This document shows positions 10,328 through 19,084 of a stretch of 59,248 nt of DNA, piece by piece (positions within the stretch are counted from its first letter, which is position 1; every line of letters starts with the position of its first letter). Source of the stretch: Sporolactobacillus sp. THM7-7 (GTDB lineage: Bacteria; Bacillota; Bacilli; Bacillales; Sporolactobacillaceae); NCBI RefSeq assembly GCF_004153225.1, contig NZ_SEMB01000019.1, positions 1 through 59,248 on the forward strand, given 5' to 3'. The translations under genes and the position numbers were made by a program. The notes under the pieces were generated by a model. It had not been told where the DNA came from and ran no database searches. It worked only from the letters and a program-made list of their open reading frames with translations.

Positions 10328-10397
10328 GCCGCCTCTGGATCTTTGACGGATGCCGCTCAGGTTCTTGAATGAAGCATTGAAAGACATACAAAGTGTT

Positions 10398-10629
10398 GAA
10401 GAGGAAAAGTAGGACTTCCCATCTTCTTAACAGAGAGAACGGTGCTTGTTGAGAACCGTTTAAGAAGAGGATTTGCCGAATTGCCCCTCTGAGCGTTCCG
10501 CCGAAAGGGTGAGTAGGCGGAAACGGTATTCACCGTTATCAGAACGAAAGTGGAGAACGATTCTCAAACAAAGTGGAACCGCGTCAATCATGCGTCTTTG
10601 TGTCATTCGGCACAAAGGCGCTTTTTTTT
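10398..10629 (+). promoter_or_regulatory. T-box leader, probably tRNA-Cys responsive, for cysE-cysS
   Basis: The T-box core AAAGTGGAACCGCG is at 10570-10583. It overlaps an antiterminator that competes with the terminator stem GCGTCTTTGTG (10592-10602) / CACAAAGGCGC (10611-10621) and its T run. Upstream stem I has AGTA on its 5' side (10408-10411), the AGAGAGAA bulge region, and GAATTGC on its 3' side. TGC (10482-10484) is therefore the likely specifier, a Cys codon. Uncharged tRNA-Cys would allow read-through into cysE and cysS, as known for Bacillus cysES. Confidence 0.93.
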
Positions 10630-10709
10630 AAACCATGAATCATTGCGGGAGCGCAGCTAAGGGGTCGGCCAGTACCCAAATTTGCTTTAGAGAGCTGGAG
10701 GTGAACACA

Positions 10710-11384
10710 ATGGCGAATATTATTGTCGAAGACTTGAAGAACGTATTTGACCAGGATCCCGCCGCAAGAAGCCGATTTGAAGTGATACTGACCTATTCCG
10801 GTCTTCATGCGATCTGGTCGCATCGCATCGCTCACTGGCTCTGGCGGAAAAAACGCTATCTATTAGCGAGATGTCTGTCACAGTTTACGCGTTTTTTGAC
10901 TGGAATTGAAATTCATCCCGGAGCAAAAATCGGCCGGAGATTCTTTATGGATCACGGCATGGGTATTGTGATCGGCGAGACATGCGAAATCGGCGATGAT
11001 GTAACCATTTTCCAAGGCGTTACGCTTGGCGGAACAGGGAAAGAAAAAGGGAAACGCCATCCGACGATCGGAAACGACGTATTGATTTCCTCGGGAGCCC
11101 GGGTGCTTGGGTCGATCAAAGTCGGCGATCATTCAAAGATTGGCGCCGGATCGGTTGTCCTGCACGATGTTCCGGCCTATTCGACGGTTGTCGGGATCCC
11201 CGGAAGAGTGGTCAAGCAAAACGGGAAAAGAGTCCATCATCACGATCTCGATCACACATTGCCCGATCCGGTCGCGGATAAGCTCGCCGCTCTTGAAAAG
11301 AGAATCACCCGGTTAACGGAAGAATTACGGCAGCTAAGGGAAGAGCAGAAGGAAAGTCAAATGGAGAAGCAAAAGGAGAAGTGA
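10710..11384 (+). CDS. cysE: Serine O-acetyltransferase CysE
   Basis: CysE acetylates L-serine with acetyl-CoA, the first committed step of cysteine synthesis. The 224-residue protein has an alpha-helical N-terminal part, then a left-handed beta-helix of hexapeptide repeats ([49 protein letters not shown]), with the catalytic His in DHG. Start ATG 10710 follows GGAGGTG; a longer frame to 10635 enters the leader and is rejected. It lies directly after the T-box terminator and eight bases before cysS. Confidence 0.97.
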   Translation: MANIIVEDLKNVFDQDPAARSRFEVILTYSGLHAIWSHRIAHWLWRKKRYLLARCLSQFTRFLTGIEIHPGAKIGRRFFMDHGMGIVIGETCEIGDDVTIFQGVTLGGTGKEKGKRHPTIGNDVLISSGARVLGSIKVGDHSKIGAGSVVLHDVPAYSTVVGIPGRVVKQNGKRVHHHDLDHTLPDPVADKLAALEKRITRLTEELRQLREEQKESQMEKQKEK

Positions 11385-11391
11385 AAAAAGT

Positions 11392-12792
11392 ATGGTCCTG
11401 AAAGTATATAATACACTGACCAGAAAAAAGCAGGTCTTTCGCCCGATTGAAGAGGGAAAAGTGAAAATGTATGTGTGCGGGCCGACTGTGTATAACTATA
11501 TCCATATCGGAAACGCGCGCCCCGCGGTCGTTTTTGATACTGTTCGCCGCTATTTCGAGTATCGCGGATTTGATGTGATGTACGTTTCTAATTTTACCGA
11601 TGTAGATGATCGGCTGATCCACGCATCTAAAGAGCGGGATATCCCGGTTCCGGAAATTGCCGATCAGTTCATCAAGGCCTATCTTGCGGACGTCGGCGCG
11701 CTGAACGTGAAAAGGCCCACCGTCAGCCCAAGAGCAACGGAAACCATGCCGGAAATCATCGCCTTTATCGGGAAGCTGGTTGACAAAGGCTATGCATATC
11801 CTGCGGGGGGCGATGTTTATTTCAGAACGCGGGCGTTCAAAGGGTATGGAAAACTTTCCCATCAGTCAATTGATGATCTGAAATCGGGTGCTCGAATTAA
11901 AATCGGGGAAAATAAGGAGGATCCGCTGGACTTCGCTTTGTGGAAAGGGGCCAAACCGGGGGAGATCAAATGGAATAGTCCGTGGGGGTACGGGCGTCCG
12001 GGCTGGCATATCGAATGCTCGGCCATGGTTGAGAAATATTTAGGCGAGACGATTGATATCCACGCCGGCGGTACCGATCTGTCCTTTCCTCACCATGAAA
12101 ACGAGATTGCCCAGTCCGAAGCGCTGCATCAGCAGACGATGGCCCATTACTGGCTGCACAACGGTCATATTCAAATCAATCATGAAAAAATGTCGAAATC
12201 GCTCGGCAATGTTATTCTCGTCCGCGACCTAATTAAAAAATACGATCCGAATGTTGTGCGCTTTTTTATTCTGACCGTTCAGTACCGCCACCCAATTAAT
12301 TTCAGCGACGAGCTCTTGGCGGATGCCGTTCAGGCTTTTAAACGGCTGAAAACGGCCTTCTATAATCTGACCCACAGTCTGAATGATGTGTCGGCCCGTT
12401 CCGGCGATAAAAGCGGCAAAATGGATCTTTACCGGAATCGTTTTATCGAATCGATGGATGACGACTTCAATACAGCGAACGCCATTGCCGTACTGTTCGA
12501 TGTGGTGAGGGACGCCAATACCGCCCTTCAGGATTCGGGAACCTCTCCGGTGCTTCTTGCGGCCTATCGGAACGTGCTGGCGGAACTGTCAGACGTACTC
12601 GGCCTGAAACTTGAGGAAGAGACGAATAGTATATTAGATAGTGAAGTCGAGGCGCTGATTGAGAAGCGCGAGGCGGCCCGGCACAAGAAACAATTTAACG
12701 AGGCCGATCAGATTCGCGACCAATTAAAAGAGGTCGGCATTTTGCTGGAAGATACGCCGCACGGGGTACGCTGGAAGAGGGTCAGGAAATGA
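11392..12792 (+). CDS. cysS: Cysteine--tRNA ligase (CysRS)
   Basis: A class I synthetase of 466 residues charging tRNA-Cys. HIGH is present as HIGNARP, KMSKS as EKMSKSLGN. Zinc ligands are visible: Cys in YVCGPTVYN, Cys in WHIECSAM, and His/Glu in HHENE. It forms a transcription unit with cysE below the Cys T-box, so cysteine supply and charging respond together. ATG 11392 follows AAGGAGAAG. Its stop TGA overlaps an ATG that opens a 25-codon ORF leading to rlmB. Confidence 0.97.
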   Translation: MVLKVYNTLTRKKQVFRPIEEGKVKMYVCGPTVYNYIHIGNARPAVVFDTVRRYFEYRGFDVMYVSNFTDVDDRLIHASKERDIPVPEIADQFIKAYLADVGALNVKRPTVSPRATETMPEIIAFIGKLVDKGYAYPAGGDVYFRTRAFKGYGKLSHQSIDDLKSGARIKIGENKEDPLDFALWKGAKPGEIKWNSPWGYGRPGWHIECSAMVEKYLGETIDIHAGGTDLSFPHHENEIAQSEALHQQTMAHYWLHNGHIQINHEKMSKSLGNVILVRDLIKKYDPNVVRFFILTVQYRHPINFSDELLADAVQAFKRLKTAFYNLTHSLNDVSARSGDKSGKMDLYRNRFIESMDDDFNTANAIAVLFDVVRDANTALQDSGTSPVLLAAYRNVLAELSDVLGLKLEEETNSILDSEVEALIEKREAARHKKQFNEADQIRDQLKEVGILLEDTPHGVRWKRVRK

Positions 12793-12866
12793 AAACGCGA
12801 GACAAGGCGGATCCGTGGAAAGGAAAAGGGCTTGTTGCTGCGGTCAAAGGAGGTGCGAATCGATGA
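12789..12866 (+). CDS. Short linker ORF (25 codons) between cysS and rlmB
   Basis: The ATG overlaps the cysS stop (ATGA, 12789-12792) and its own stop TGA overlaps the rlmB ATG (ATGA, 12863-12866). The predicted peptide is basic (begins [14 protein letters not shown], ends GGANR) with no recognisable domain. It occupies the place of mrnC (Mini-RNase III) in Bacillus, so it may be a leftover of that gene. It may also serve only to couple translation; the rlmB ribosome binding site AAAGGAGGTG lies inside it. Whether a stable peptide is made is unknown. Confidence 0.4.
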   Translation: MKTRDKADPWKGKGLVAAVKGGANR

Positions 12867-13603
12867 ATGACGAATGGATCATCGGGCGACACCCGGTGGC
12901 GGAGGCAATCCGCTCGGGCAGAGAAATCAACAAAGTCTGGCTGAACAAAGAAGGCAGGGGGATGGGGCCGCTTCTTGACTTGGTTAAAGCAAACGGTATC
13001 TCGGTCCAATTCGTTCCGAGAAAGAAGCTGGATCAGCTGACCCGGTCGGGCCGGCACCAAGGGGTTGTTGCCTCTGTCGCCGCCTACCGTTACTCGGGGA
13101 TCGCCGATCTTTTCAACCTGGCCAAAGCGCGCGGGGAAGTCCCTTTTTTTATGATGCTCGATAATGTGGAAGACCCTCATAACGTAGGTTCGGTCCTCCG
13201 AACGGCCGATGCGTCAGGCTGTCACGGCGTCATCATTTCGAAGCGCCGCTCGCCGGGGCTGACACCGGTTGTGGCGAAGGCTTCAACCGGCGCGATCGAG
13301 CATGTCCCTGTCGTTCGTGTGGCTAATCTGGCCGCCGCTATGGACGAATTAAAGAAAGAGGGACTTTGGTTTGCCGGTACGGCCGCAGATGGGAGCGAGG
13401 ATTACCGCTCGGCGGACTATTCCATCCCAGTCTGTCTCGTGATCGGCAATGAGGGGCGCGGTATGTCTCGACTGGTAAGAGAAAAATGCGATTTTCTCAT
13501 TCGCATCCCGATGAAAGGGGCGGTTCCTTCCCTTAACGCTTCCGTTGCCGCCGGTCTGCTGATGTATGAAGTGCTTAGACAGCGCGATCGTCAGCAAGGG
13601 TGA
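12863..13603 (+). CDS. rlmB: 23S rRNA (guanosine-2'-O-)-methyltransferase RlmB (TrmH/SpoU family)
   Basis: A SPOUT-class rRNA 2'-O-methyltransferase of 246 residues. The N-terminal RNA-binding domain (about 1-80) contains GRHPVAEAI and RSGRHQGVVA. The catalytic knot has LDNVEDPHNVGSVLRTADASG, then NEGRGMSRLVREKCDFLIRI and the final SLNASVAAGLLMYE. ATG 12863 follows AAAGGAGGTG. It precedes rae1 directly. The exact target base is inferred from the family. Confidence 0.94.
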   Translation: MNDEWIIGRHPVAEAIRSGREINKVWLNKEGRGMGPLLDLVKANGISVQFVPRKKLDQLTRSGRHQGVVASVAAYRYSGIADLFNLAKARGEVPFFMMLDNVEDPHNVGSVLRTADASGCHGVIISKRRSPGLTPVVAKASTGAIEHVPVVRVANLAAAMDELKKEGLWFAGTAADGSEDYRSADYSIPVCLVIGNEGRGMSRLVREKCDFLIRIPMKGAVPSLNASVAAGLLMYEVLRQRDRQQG

Positions 13604-13612
13604 GTGAGCGGT

Positions 13613-14122
13613 ATGGAAGATATTCTGATCGTCGACGGGTACAATGTGATCGGTGCCTGGAAAGAGCTTGAGAATCTGAGAAAAAAGGATATCGAAAGCG
13701 CTAGGGACGTTCTGATTCACAAAATGGCGGAATATCAGGCGGTTATGGGGTGGCGCGTGATCATTATTTTCGATGCGTATCTGAGTCCGAATAAAGAAAC
13801 GAAAACGAAGCAGTCGAATGTCGAAGTCATCTATACTAAAAAAAACGAGACGGCCGATCAGAAGATAGAGGGACTGATTAAGAAACTCGAAAACGTCAAA
13901 ACGCGCATTCATGTGGCCACTTCGGACATGGCCGAGCAGTGGTCCGTCTTTTCTCAGGGGGCGCTCCGGAAGCCTTCACGCGAGCTGATTGAGGAGATAA
14001 GAAAAATCGACCGGAAGATTGGGGAAGCGATTATGAAGCAGTATCCGGCAGGAAGCGGCACGAAAATCCAGATCGATGAAGAGACAAGAGTGAAATTAGA
14101 GAAGATGCGGAGAGGTTTTTGA
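13613..14122 (+). CDS. rae1: NYN/PIN-domain endoribonuclease Rae1 (YacP)
   Basis: Rae1 in B. subtilis is a ribosome-associated endoribonuclease that cleaves mRNA in the A site. The 169-residue product shows the NYN-domain start ILIVDGYNVIGAW, then VIIIFDAYL, ETADQKIEGLI and HVATSDMAEQWSVFSQGALR, matching the family along its whole length. ATG 13613 follows AAGGGTGAG; a GTG at 13604 directly after the rlmB stop is a possible earlier start. Confidence 0.92.
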   Translation: MEDILIVDGYNVIGAWKELENLRKKDIESARDVLIHKMAEYQAVMGWRVIIIFDAYLSPNKETKTKQSNVEVIYTKKNETADQKIEGLIKKLENVKTRIHVATSDMAEQWSVFSQGALRKPSRELIEEIRKIDRKIGEAIMKQYPAGSGTKIQIDEETRVKLEKMRRGF

Positions 14123-14128
14123 ATTTTC

Positions 14129-14158
14129 TTGACGGTTGGAAATTTGGTACTGTATAAT
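14129..14158 (+). promoter_or_regulatory. sigH promoter
   Basis: TTGACG (14129-14134) and TATAAT (14153-14158) with an 18-bp spacer lie seven bases after rae1. This gives sigH its own sigma-A promoter, as in Bacillus, where AbrB represses it; an AbrB site cannot be judged by eye. Confidence 0.8.
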
Positions 14159-14198
14159 GTTTCTACAAAAGGCATCAAAGTGGTCGGGGGGACAAAAG

Positions 14199-14849
14199 AT
14201 GAGCTACGATCCAATCATGGCGAATACGGCAATGTTTCGTTCACTTGATGATGAGAAAGTGCTGAAAGTGGTGCATGACGGCAACGATGAAGCCTTGGAG
14301 TATCTCATTTTTAAATACAGGAATTTTGTATGTGCCAAAGCAAAATCCTATTTTCTTGTCGGTGCGGAACGCGAGGATATCATTCAGGAAGGCATGATCG
14401 GGCTGTTCAAGGCCATTCGTGATTTCCGGGGTGATAGACTGGCTTCATTTAATGCGTTTGCAGAACTGTGTATTACCCGTCAGATGATCACGGCTGTGAA
14501 AACGGCGACAAGGCAGAAGCACATGCCGCTCAATTCTTATATCTCGCTGGACAAGCCGATCTATGATGAAGAGTCCGACCGTACGTTGCTGGACGTCGTC
14601 GGCGAATCAAAGTCTTCGGATCCGGAAACCCTCCTGATCAGCCGCGAAGAGTTCGACGATATCGAAGAAAAGCTCTCGACTATTCTGAGTGATTTGGAAC
14701 GGAAAGTGCTGAATCAGTACCTTGCTGGACGGTCTTATCAGGAAATTTCCGTCGATCTGAAGCGTCACGTGAAATCGATTGACAATGCCCTTCAGCGTGT
14801 CAAAAGAAAGCTTGAACGCTGCCTTCGGCTGAAGCAAATGAGTGTGTAA
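14199..14849 (+). CDS. sigH: RNA polymerase sigma factor SigH (sigma-30)
   Basis: SigH directs stationary-phase and early sporulation genes such as spo0A and spoIIA. The 216-residue protein has region 2 (ALEYLIFKYRNFVCAKAKSYFL, DIIQEGMIGLFKAIRDF, SFNAFAELCITRQMITAVKTATRQKH) and region 4 (LSDLERKVLNQYLAGRSYQEISVDL, SIDNALQRVKRKL). ATG 14199 follows a GGGGGGA ribosome binding site. A longer open frame from 14136 runs through the -10 box and is rejected. Its presence supports a spore former. Confidence 0.97.
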   Translation: MSYDPIMANTAMFRSLDDEKVLKVVHDGNDEALEYLIFKYRNFVCAKAKSYFLVGAEREDIIQEGMIGLFKAIRDFRGDRLASFNAFAELCITRQMITAVKTATRQKHMPLNSYISLDKPIYDEESDRTLLDVVGESKSSDPETLLISREEFDDIEEKLSTILSDLERKVLNQYLAGRSYQEISVDLKRHVKSIDNALQRVKRKLERCLRLKQMSV

Positions 14850-14981
14850 CGAGCGTCTGATCTCAAGCGAAGAAAGAGAACCTTTTTTGAATTTTGCCGC
14901 TTCCCAATTGACGGTCTTTCGAGTCCCTCTATCAAATGGATCCCCTGATTAACCTGACTTTCGGTTCGCGCTTTTGCTTTA

Positions 14982-15010
14982 TTGACAGCCTATGTGGCGT
15001 GTGGTACATT
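14982..15010 (+). promoter_or_regulatory. rpmG-secE-nusG promoter
   Basis: TTGACA (14982-14987) and TACATT (15005-15010) are separated by 17 bp. It lies about 90 bases upstream of rpmG in the 251-bp gap after sigH. Confidence 0.82.
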
Positions 15011-15039
15011 GTAACCAGTATGTGTATTGATATCTACAG

Positions 15040-15069
15040 GAAAGGCGGTTCGGCGCCTTTCTTTATTTT
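15040..15069 (+). terminator. Terminator-like hairpin in the rpmG leader (possible attenuator)
   Basis: GAAAGGCG (15040-15047) and CGCCTTTC (15054-15061) form an 8-bp stem with loop GTTCGG, followed by TTTATTTTA. It stands between the promoter at 14982 and rpmG, so it could attenuate the operon. No competing antiterminator was identified. Confidence 0.6.
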
Positions 15070-15100
15070 ACGCGGATACCGGGAAATCAGGTGTTTCTTA

Positions 15101-15250
15101 TTGAGAAAAAAAATAGTACTCGCCTGTACGGTCTGCCACGCGAGAAATTATACAACAACAAAAAGCTCGCAACAGCAGACCGAACGGGTTGAATTCAATA
15201 AATATTGTAAAACATGTAAAACGTACACATTGCACCGGGAAACGAAATAG
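15101..15250 (+). CDS. rpmG: 50S ribosomal protein L33
   Basis: A 49-residue zinc-type L33 with two CxxC pairs (CTVC near residue 9 and CKTC near residue 37) and the typical end YTLHRETK. The start is TTG 15101, preceded by AGGTG; a longer frame to 14936 passes through the promoter and is rejected. It opens the rpmG-secE-nusG unit. The zinc form suggests that a zinc-free paralogue may be elsewhere in the genome. Confidence 0.93.
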   Translation: MRKKIVLACTVCHARNYTTTKSSQQQTERVEFNKYCKTCKTYTLHRETK

Positions 15251-15278
15251 ATTGATTTAAGTGGAGGTATGACAAGGT

Positions 15279-15476
15279 ATGTCTGGTATTATCAAGGGTA
15301 CCGGAAGATTTTTTCGCAGCGTGGTCGCCGAGACAAAGAAAGTCAGCTGGCCGACCCGTAAAGATCTGCTGAAATACACAGTGACTGTCGTCGTTACTGT
15401 CATTTTCTTATCGGTATTTTTCGCACTGGTGGATTTAGGGGTTTCGGAGCTTCTGCGTATCATCACAAACGGATGA
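15279..15476 (+). CDS. secE: Preprotein translocase subunit SecE
   Basis: A 65-residue single-span SecE typical of Firmicutes. The amphipathic N-terminal helix RFFRSVVAETKKVSWPTRKDLLKY contains the conserved KVSWP motif, followed by a membrane helix at about 33-55. It clamps SecY in the membrane. ATG 15279 follows GTGGAGGT. It lies between rpmG and nusG, the usual order. Confidence 0.96.
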   Translation: MSGIIKGTGRFFRSVVAETKKVSWPTRKDLLKYTVTVVVTVIFLSVFFALVDLGVSELLRIITNG

Positions 15477-15523
15477 CTTTTCGCCGCATTGCCTGACGGA
15501 ATATGGTTTGGAGGAAGAAAATT

Positions 15524-16060
15524 ATGGAAAAGAACTGGTATGTTATTCACACATACTCGGGTTATGAAAATAAAGTCAAGGCCAATCTGGAAAAACGGGT
15601 TGAATCGATGGGTATGTCCGACAAAATCTTTCGGATACTTGTTCCGATGGAAGAAGAGACCGAAATGAAGAACGGACAGAAGAAAACGGCGATGAAAAAA
15701 GTCTTCCCCGGCTATGTACTGACGGAAATGATTATGACGGATGATTCGTGGTACGTTGTCCGCAATACTCCCGGCGTCACCGGTTTTGTCGGATCGACAG
15801 GTGCCGGATCGAAGCCTATTCCACTTCTGCCCGAAGAGGTCGATGCCATATTGAAACAAATGGGGCTTAAAGAACGCCCGGCAAACGTCAACTTTGCGAT
15901 TAAGGAACAGGTGAAAGTGAAAGAAGGCCCCTTTGCGGATTTTATCGGCAGTGTCGAAAGTATCGATCAGGAAAAAAGCAAACTCAAGGTGCACGTCAAT
16001 ATGTTCGGGCGGGAAACGCCGGTCGAACTGGATTTTAATCAGGTAAAAAAAATCGATTGA
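15524..16060 (+). CDS. nusG: Transcription termination/antitermination protein NusG
   Basis: A 178-residue NusG that binds the RNA polymerase clamp and affects pausing. The NGN domain starts KNWYVIHTYSGYENKV and contains FPGYVLTEM and VRNTPGVTGFVG. The C-terminal KOW domain has VKEGPFADFIGSVESID. ATG 15524 follows GGAGGAAG; the upstream GTG 15503 in frame has no good ribosome binding site. A terminator follows at once. Confidence 0.97.
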   Translation: MEKNWYVIHTYSGYENKVKANLEKRVESMGMSDKIFRILVPMEEETEMKNGQKKTAMKKVFPGYVLTEMIMTDDSWYVVRNTPGVTGFVGSTGAGSKPIPLLPEEVDAILKQMGLKERPANVNFAIKEQVKVKEGPFADFIGSVESIDQEKSKLKVHVNMFGRETPVELDFNQVKKID

Positions 16061-16067
16061 TCGTACG

Positions 16068-16106
16068 CCCGCTTCTCCCCCTCCAGCGATGGAAGCGGGT
16101 TTTTTA
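16068..16106 (+). terminator. Terminator after nusG
   Basis: CCCGCTTC (16068-16075) pairs with GAAGCGGG (16092-16099), followed by six T. It closes the rpmG-secE-nusG unit. Confidence 0.9.
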
Positions 16107-16239
16107 CGATGGCAAAGCCCTGGACTGGATTTTTTGCCGCGGTTTCTCTGACGTACTAAATCGCCGGTAATCGTCTGATAGGAACAGTCGACAGTCATCG
16201 CCGAAACTCCCGGTTTGTCAGCTTTTTCATTTATGAGTC

Positions 16240-16268
16240 TTGCAATTTGCAGCCGGCAAATGTATAAT
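16240..16268 (+). promoter_or_regulatory. rplK-rplA promoter
   Basis: TTGCAA (16240-16245) and TATAAT (16263-16268) with a 17-bp spacer. The remaining leader up to rplK (about 125 bases) contains a GCGGG/CCCGC hairpin near 16350-16372, but no known riboregulator was recognised. Confidence 0.8.
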
Positions 16269-16395
16269 CTTGGTGTTTGTATGGTTTTCATTTATCTCAC
16301 CACCGTGAAGAAATAAAATGGAAAGTGGCCATAGAGGCTTTTGAATATGCGGGAAAAGTAGCTGACCCGCGAATTGTCGTAAGGAGGTGTCTCTC

Positions 16396-16821
16396 GTGGC
16401 AAAAAAAGTAGTCAAAGTAGTAAAACTGCAGATTCCTGCCGGTAAAGCCAATCCGGCTCCTCCTGTCGGCCCGGCGCTGGGTCAGGCAGGGATCAACATC
16501 ATGGGTTTCTGTAAGGAATTCAACGCCCGGACGTCTGACCAGGCCGGCTTGATTATTCCTGTAGAAATCTCCGTTTTCGAGGATCGTTCATTTACGTTTA
16601 TTACGAAAACTCCTCCGGCTGCTGTGCTCCTAAAGAAGGAAACTGGCATCAAGTCGGGTTCGGGTACGCCGAATACGAATAAAGTAGCGACTATTAAGCG
16701 TGATAAAGTCCGCGCGATCGCCGAAATGAAAATGCCCGACCTGAATGCGGCTAACGTTGAATCGGCGATGCGGATGGTTGAAGGAACCGCACGAAGCATG
16801 GGAATCGTTGTGGAAGACTGA
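16396..16821 (+). CDS. rplK: 50S ribosomal protein L11
   Basis: L11 forms the GTPase-associated center with 23S rRNA and is needed for RelA activation. At 141 residues it has the usual length. It begins [20 protein letters not shown] with the conserved proline-rich linker, and contains [20 protein letters not shown] and the C-terminal RNA-binding domain. GTG 16396 matches the family N-terminus and follows AAGGAGGTG; GTG 16387 is inside that site. Confidence 0.98.
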   Translation: MAKKVVKVVKLQIPAGKANPAPPVGPALGQAGINIMGFCKEFNARTSDQAGLIIPVEISVFEDRSFTFITKTPPAAVLLKKETGIKSGSGTPNTNKVATIKRDKVRAIAEMKMPDLNAANVESAMRMVEGTARSMGIVVED

Positions 16822-16921
16822 TTTTGAGGAGATAGCGCAAAAGTAAAGGGGCTAAATCTCTTGTTTGATCATCGGTGGGAGGTCAATACAAAACCGTTAA
16901 TACCACGAAGGAGGATGCAGC

Positions 16922-17614
16922 ATGGCCAAAAAAGGAAAAAAATATCTTGAAGCGGCTAAATCAATCGACCGCTCAAAGGCTTACGAGATCGACGAAGCCA
17001 TTGGGCTGGTTAAAAAAGTCGCTTCCGCCGGATTTGATGAATCCGTAGATGTCGCCGTACGGCTCGGTGTCGATACCCGAAAGAACGACCAGCAGGTTCG
17101 CGGGGCCGTCGTACTGCCGAACGGCACCGGGAAGACGAAGCGCGTGCTCGTTTTCGCCAAGGGCGAAAAAGCCAAGGAAGCGGAAGCGGCGGGAGCCGAT
17201 TACGTGGGCGAACAGGAGTACGTGGAAAAGATCAACGGAGGATGGCTTGACTTTGACGTTGTTGTTGCCACTCCGGATATGATGGCTCAGGTCGGCCGCC
17301 TTGGACGCGTTCTCGGGCCGAAAGGGCTGATGCCGAACCCGAAAACCGGTACGGTAACGTTTGAGGTTGAAAAAGCGGTTAAGGAGATCAAAGCCGGGAA
17401 AGTGGAATACCGGGCCCAGAAAGACGGGAACGTCCATGTTCCGATCGGCAAAGTGTCGTTCGATGATACCAAGCTGATCGAAAATTTCCGTGTGCTGATC
17501 GACACGCTGATCAAAGCGAAACCGGCAGCCGCAAAGGGGACTTATCTGAAGAACATCGCTGTTTCTTCAACGATGGGCCCCGGCGTGAAAGTTTCCACTG
17601 CTTCTGTGCGATAA
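16922..17614 (+). CDS. rplA: 50S ribosomal protein L1
   Basis: L1 forms the mobile stalk at the E site. The 230-residue product is typical, with the signature [19 protein letters not shown] and the ends MAKKGKKY and STASVR. ATG 16922 follows GAAGGAGG. The 100-base gap after rplK contains GGGAGGTC sequence that might be an L1 autoregulatory site, but this is only a guess. Confidence 0.98.
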   Translation: MAKKGKKYLEAAKSIDRSKAYEIDEAIGLVKKVASAGFDESVDVAVRLGVDTRKNDQQVRGAVVLPNGTGKTKRVLVFAKGEKAKEAEAAGADYVGEQEYVEKINGGWLDFDVVVATPDMMAQVGRLGRVLGPKGLMPNPKTGTVTFEVEKAVKEIKAGKVEYRAQKDGNVHVPIGKVSFDDTKLIENFRVLIDTLIKAKPAAAKGTYLKNIAVSSTMGPGVKVSTASVR

Positions 17615-17626
17615 CCCATTGGTGGA

Positions 17627-17655
17627 TTGACAGACGCTGAGAAACTGAATATAAT
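17627..17655 (+). promoter_or_regulatory. rplJ-rplL promoter (full consensus)
   Basis: TTGACA (17627-17632) and TATAAT (17650-17655) with 17 bp between them, a perfect sigma-A consensus. It starts 12 bases after the rplA stop. Confidence 0.92.
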
Positions 17656-17674
17656 ATGACGTGCTTAATTGAAT

Positions 17675-17870
17675 AGAATTTAATAGAGCGTGTTCGAAAA
17701 AGATGTTTTTCCGGACTTTTCGAACGTCTATTAATACCGTAGACAGCAGGGGCGTCGTATAGGCGCTTAAATTTTCCCAGCCGAGGTAAGAACAAATCTT
17801 GATGACTCATAATTCGTTATGTGTTGAATCGGGAATGGCCCTCATGTCTTTCGGCGTGAGGGTTTTTTAA
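17675..17870 (+). promoter_or_regulatory. L10 leader (autoregulatory) with attenuator
   Basis: The leader contains the conserved GACAGCAGGGGCG and CCAGCCGAGGT segments of the Firmicutes L10 leader, to which the L10-L12 complex binds. It ends with the terminator stem CCCTCATG (17839-17846) / CGTGAGGG (17855-17862) and six T. Binding of L10(L12)4 is known to favour termination, reducing rplJ-rplL expression. Confidence 0.88.
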
Positions 17871-17925
17871 ATAAACTGGCTCAAGTCTGTTTACGGGAAA
17901 GCAGAAGACAGGAGGTGGCACGAAC

Positions 17926-18429
17926 ATGGGTAGCGCAAAAGTCATTGAAGAAAAGAAGAAAGTCGTTGACGAAATCGCCGGAAAGCTGAAAGAGAGTGTT
18001 TCGACGATTGTTGTCGATTATCGCGGACTTACTGTAGCGGAAGTGACCGAGCTCCGCAAACAGCTCCGGGAAGCCAATGTCGACTACAAAGTGTATAAAA
18101 ACACTCTTGTTCGTCGCGCGACGGAAATAACCGGACTCACAGTCCTGGACGAGTCGCTCGTCGGACCGACGGCTGTCTCTTTCAGCAAAGAAGATGTTGT
18201 CGCTCCGGCTAAAGTACTCTATAACTTTTCAAAAGATCACGAGGCATTGGAAATCAAAGCAGGCGTCATTGAGGGAAAAGCCGTTTCTCTCGAGGAAATT
18301 AAGGCGCTCGCGGAACTTCCGTCCAGAGAGGGGCTGCTGTCGATGCTGGCCAATGTGCTGCAGGCGCCGATCCGTAATTTCGCGATTGGTGTCAAAGCGG
18401 TCTCGGAACAAAAGGAACAGGAAGCTTAA
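17926..18429 (+). CDS. rplJ: 50S ribosomal protein L10
   Basis: L10 anchors L7/L12 dimers to the ribosome stalk. The 167-residue product has the N-terminal rRNA-binding domain ([32 protein letters not shown]) and a C-terminal helix for L12 binding. ATG 17926 follows GGAGGTG. It is controlled by the L10 leader just upstream and pairs with rplL 59 bases downstream. Confidence 0.98.
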   Translation: MGSAKVIEEKKKVVDEIAGKLKESVSTIVVDYRGLTVAEVTELRKQLREANVDYKVYKNTLVRRATEITGLTVLDESLVGPTAVSFSKEDVVAPAKVLYNFSKDHEALEIKAGVIEGKAVSLEEIKALAELPSREGLLSMLANVLQAPIRNFAIGVKAVSEQKEQEA

Positions 18430-18488
18430 CGGCCGTTTTATTGTGAAATACCAACCCATTTAATGAAATTTGAGGAGGATTAAACGCA

Positions 18489-18851
18489 ATGACTAAGGAA
18501 GATATCATTGGTGCGATTAAAGAGATGTCCGTTCTTGAGCTGAACGATCTTGTTAAAGCGATTGAAGATGAATTCGGTGTAACGGCTGCCGCACAGGTTG
18601 CGGTTCAGGGTGGCGGAGCCGCCGCTCCTGCGGAAGAAAAAACGGAATTTGATGTGGTTCTGGCAGATGTCGGGTCACAAAAAATCAAAGTCATTAAAGT
18701 CGTCCGCGAAATCACCGGTCTTGGCCTGAAAGATGCCAAAGCATTGGTTGACAGCGCGCCGAAACCGGTTAAAGAAGGCGCAGCGAAAGAAGAAGCCGAA
18801 GAAATTAAGAGCAAACTTGAAGAAGTTGGCGCCAAAGTAGAATTGAAATAA
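18489..18851 (+). CDS. rplL: 50S ribosomal protein L7/L12
   Basis: The stalk protein that recruits translational GTPases. At 120 residues it has an N-terminal dimerization part ([21 protein letters not shown]), an alanine-rich hinge around 35-50, and the globular factor-binding domain with [28 protein letters not shown] and [15 protein letters not shown] 18489 follows TGAGGAGG. Confidence 0.98.
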   Translation: MTKEDIIGAIKEMSVLELNDLVKAIEDEFGVTAAAQVAVQGGGAAAPAEEKTEFDVVLADVGSQKIKVIKVVREITGLGLKDAKALVDSAPKPVKEGAAKEEAEEIKSKLEEVGAKVELK

Positions 18852-18864
18852 GTTCTATTTACGT

Positions 18865-18890
18865 GCCCGCGCTTGCGCGGGCTTTTTATT
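18865..18890 (+). terminator. Terminator after rplL
   Basis: GCCCGCGC (18865-18872) and GCGCGGGC (18875-18882) form an 8-bp stem with a very short loop, followed by TTTTTATTTT. A second weaker hairpin CCTGGC/GCCAGG with TTTTCG follows at 18960-18980. Confidence 0.92.
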
Positions 18891-19084
18891 TTACGTTAAG
18901 AAAGTATAAAATTTCTAGTGGAATGAAGGATGCCATTAAGGATCAGCCGGCGTCAAAGGCCTGGCTTTGCCAGGTTTTCGTTATCATTTTTAAAAAGTCC
19001 GGGAAAATCAGGTTTGGATTTGTCGCATTTTCTTTATACTGGGATTAATGATAAAAAAATATCCGGTCAGGGAGATTGTGCAAG

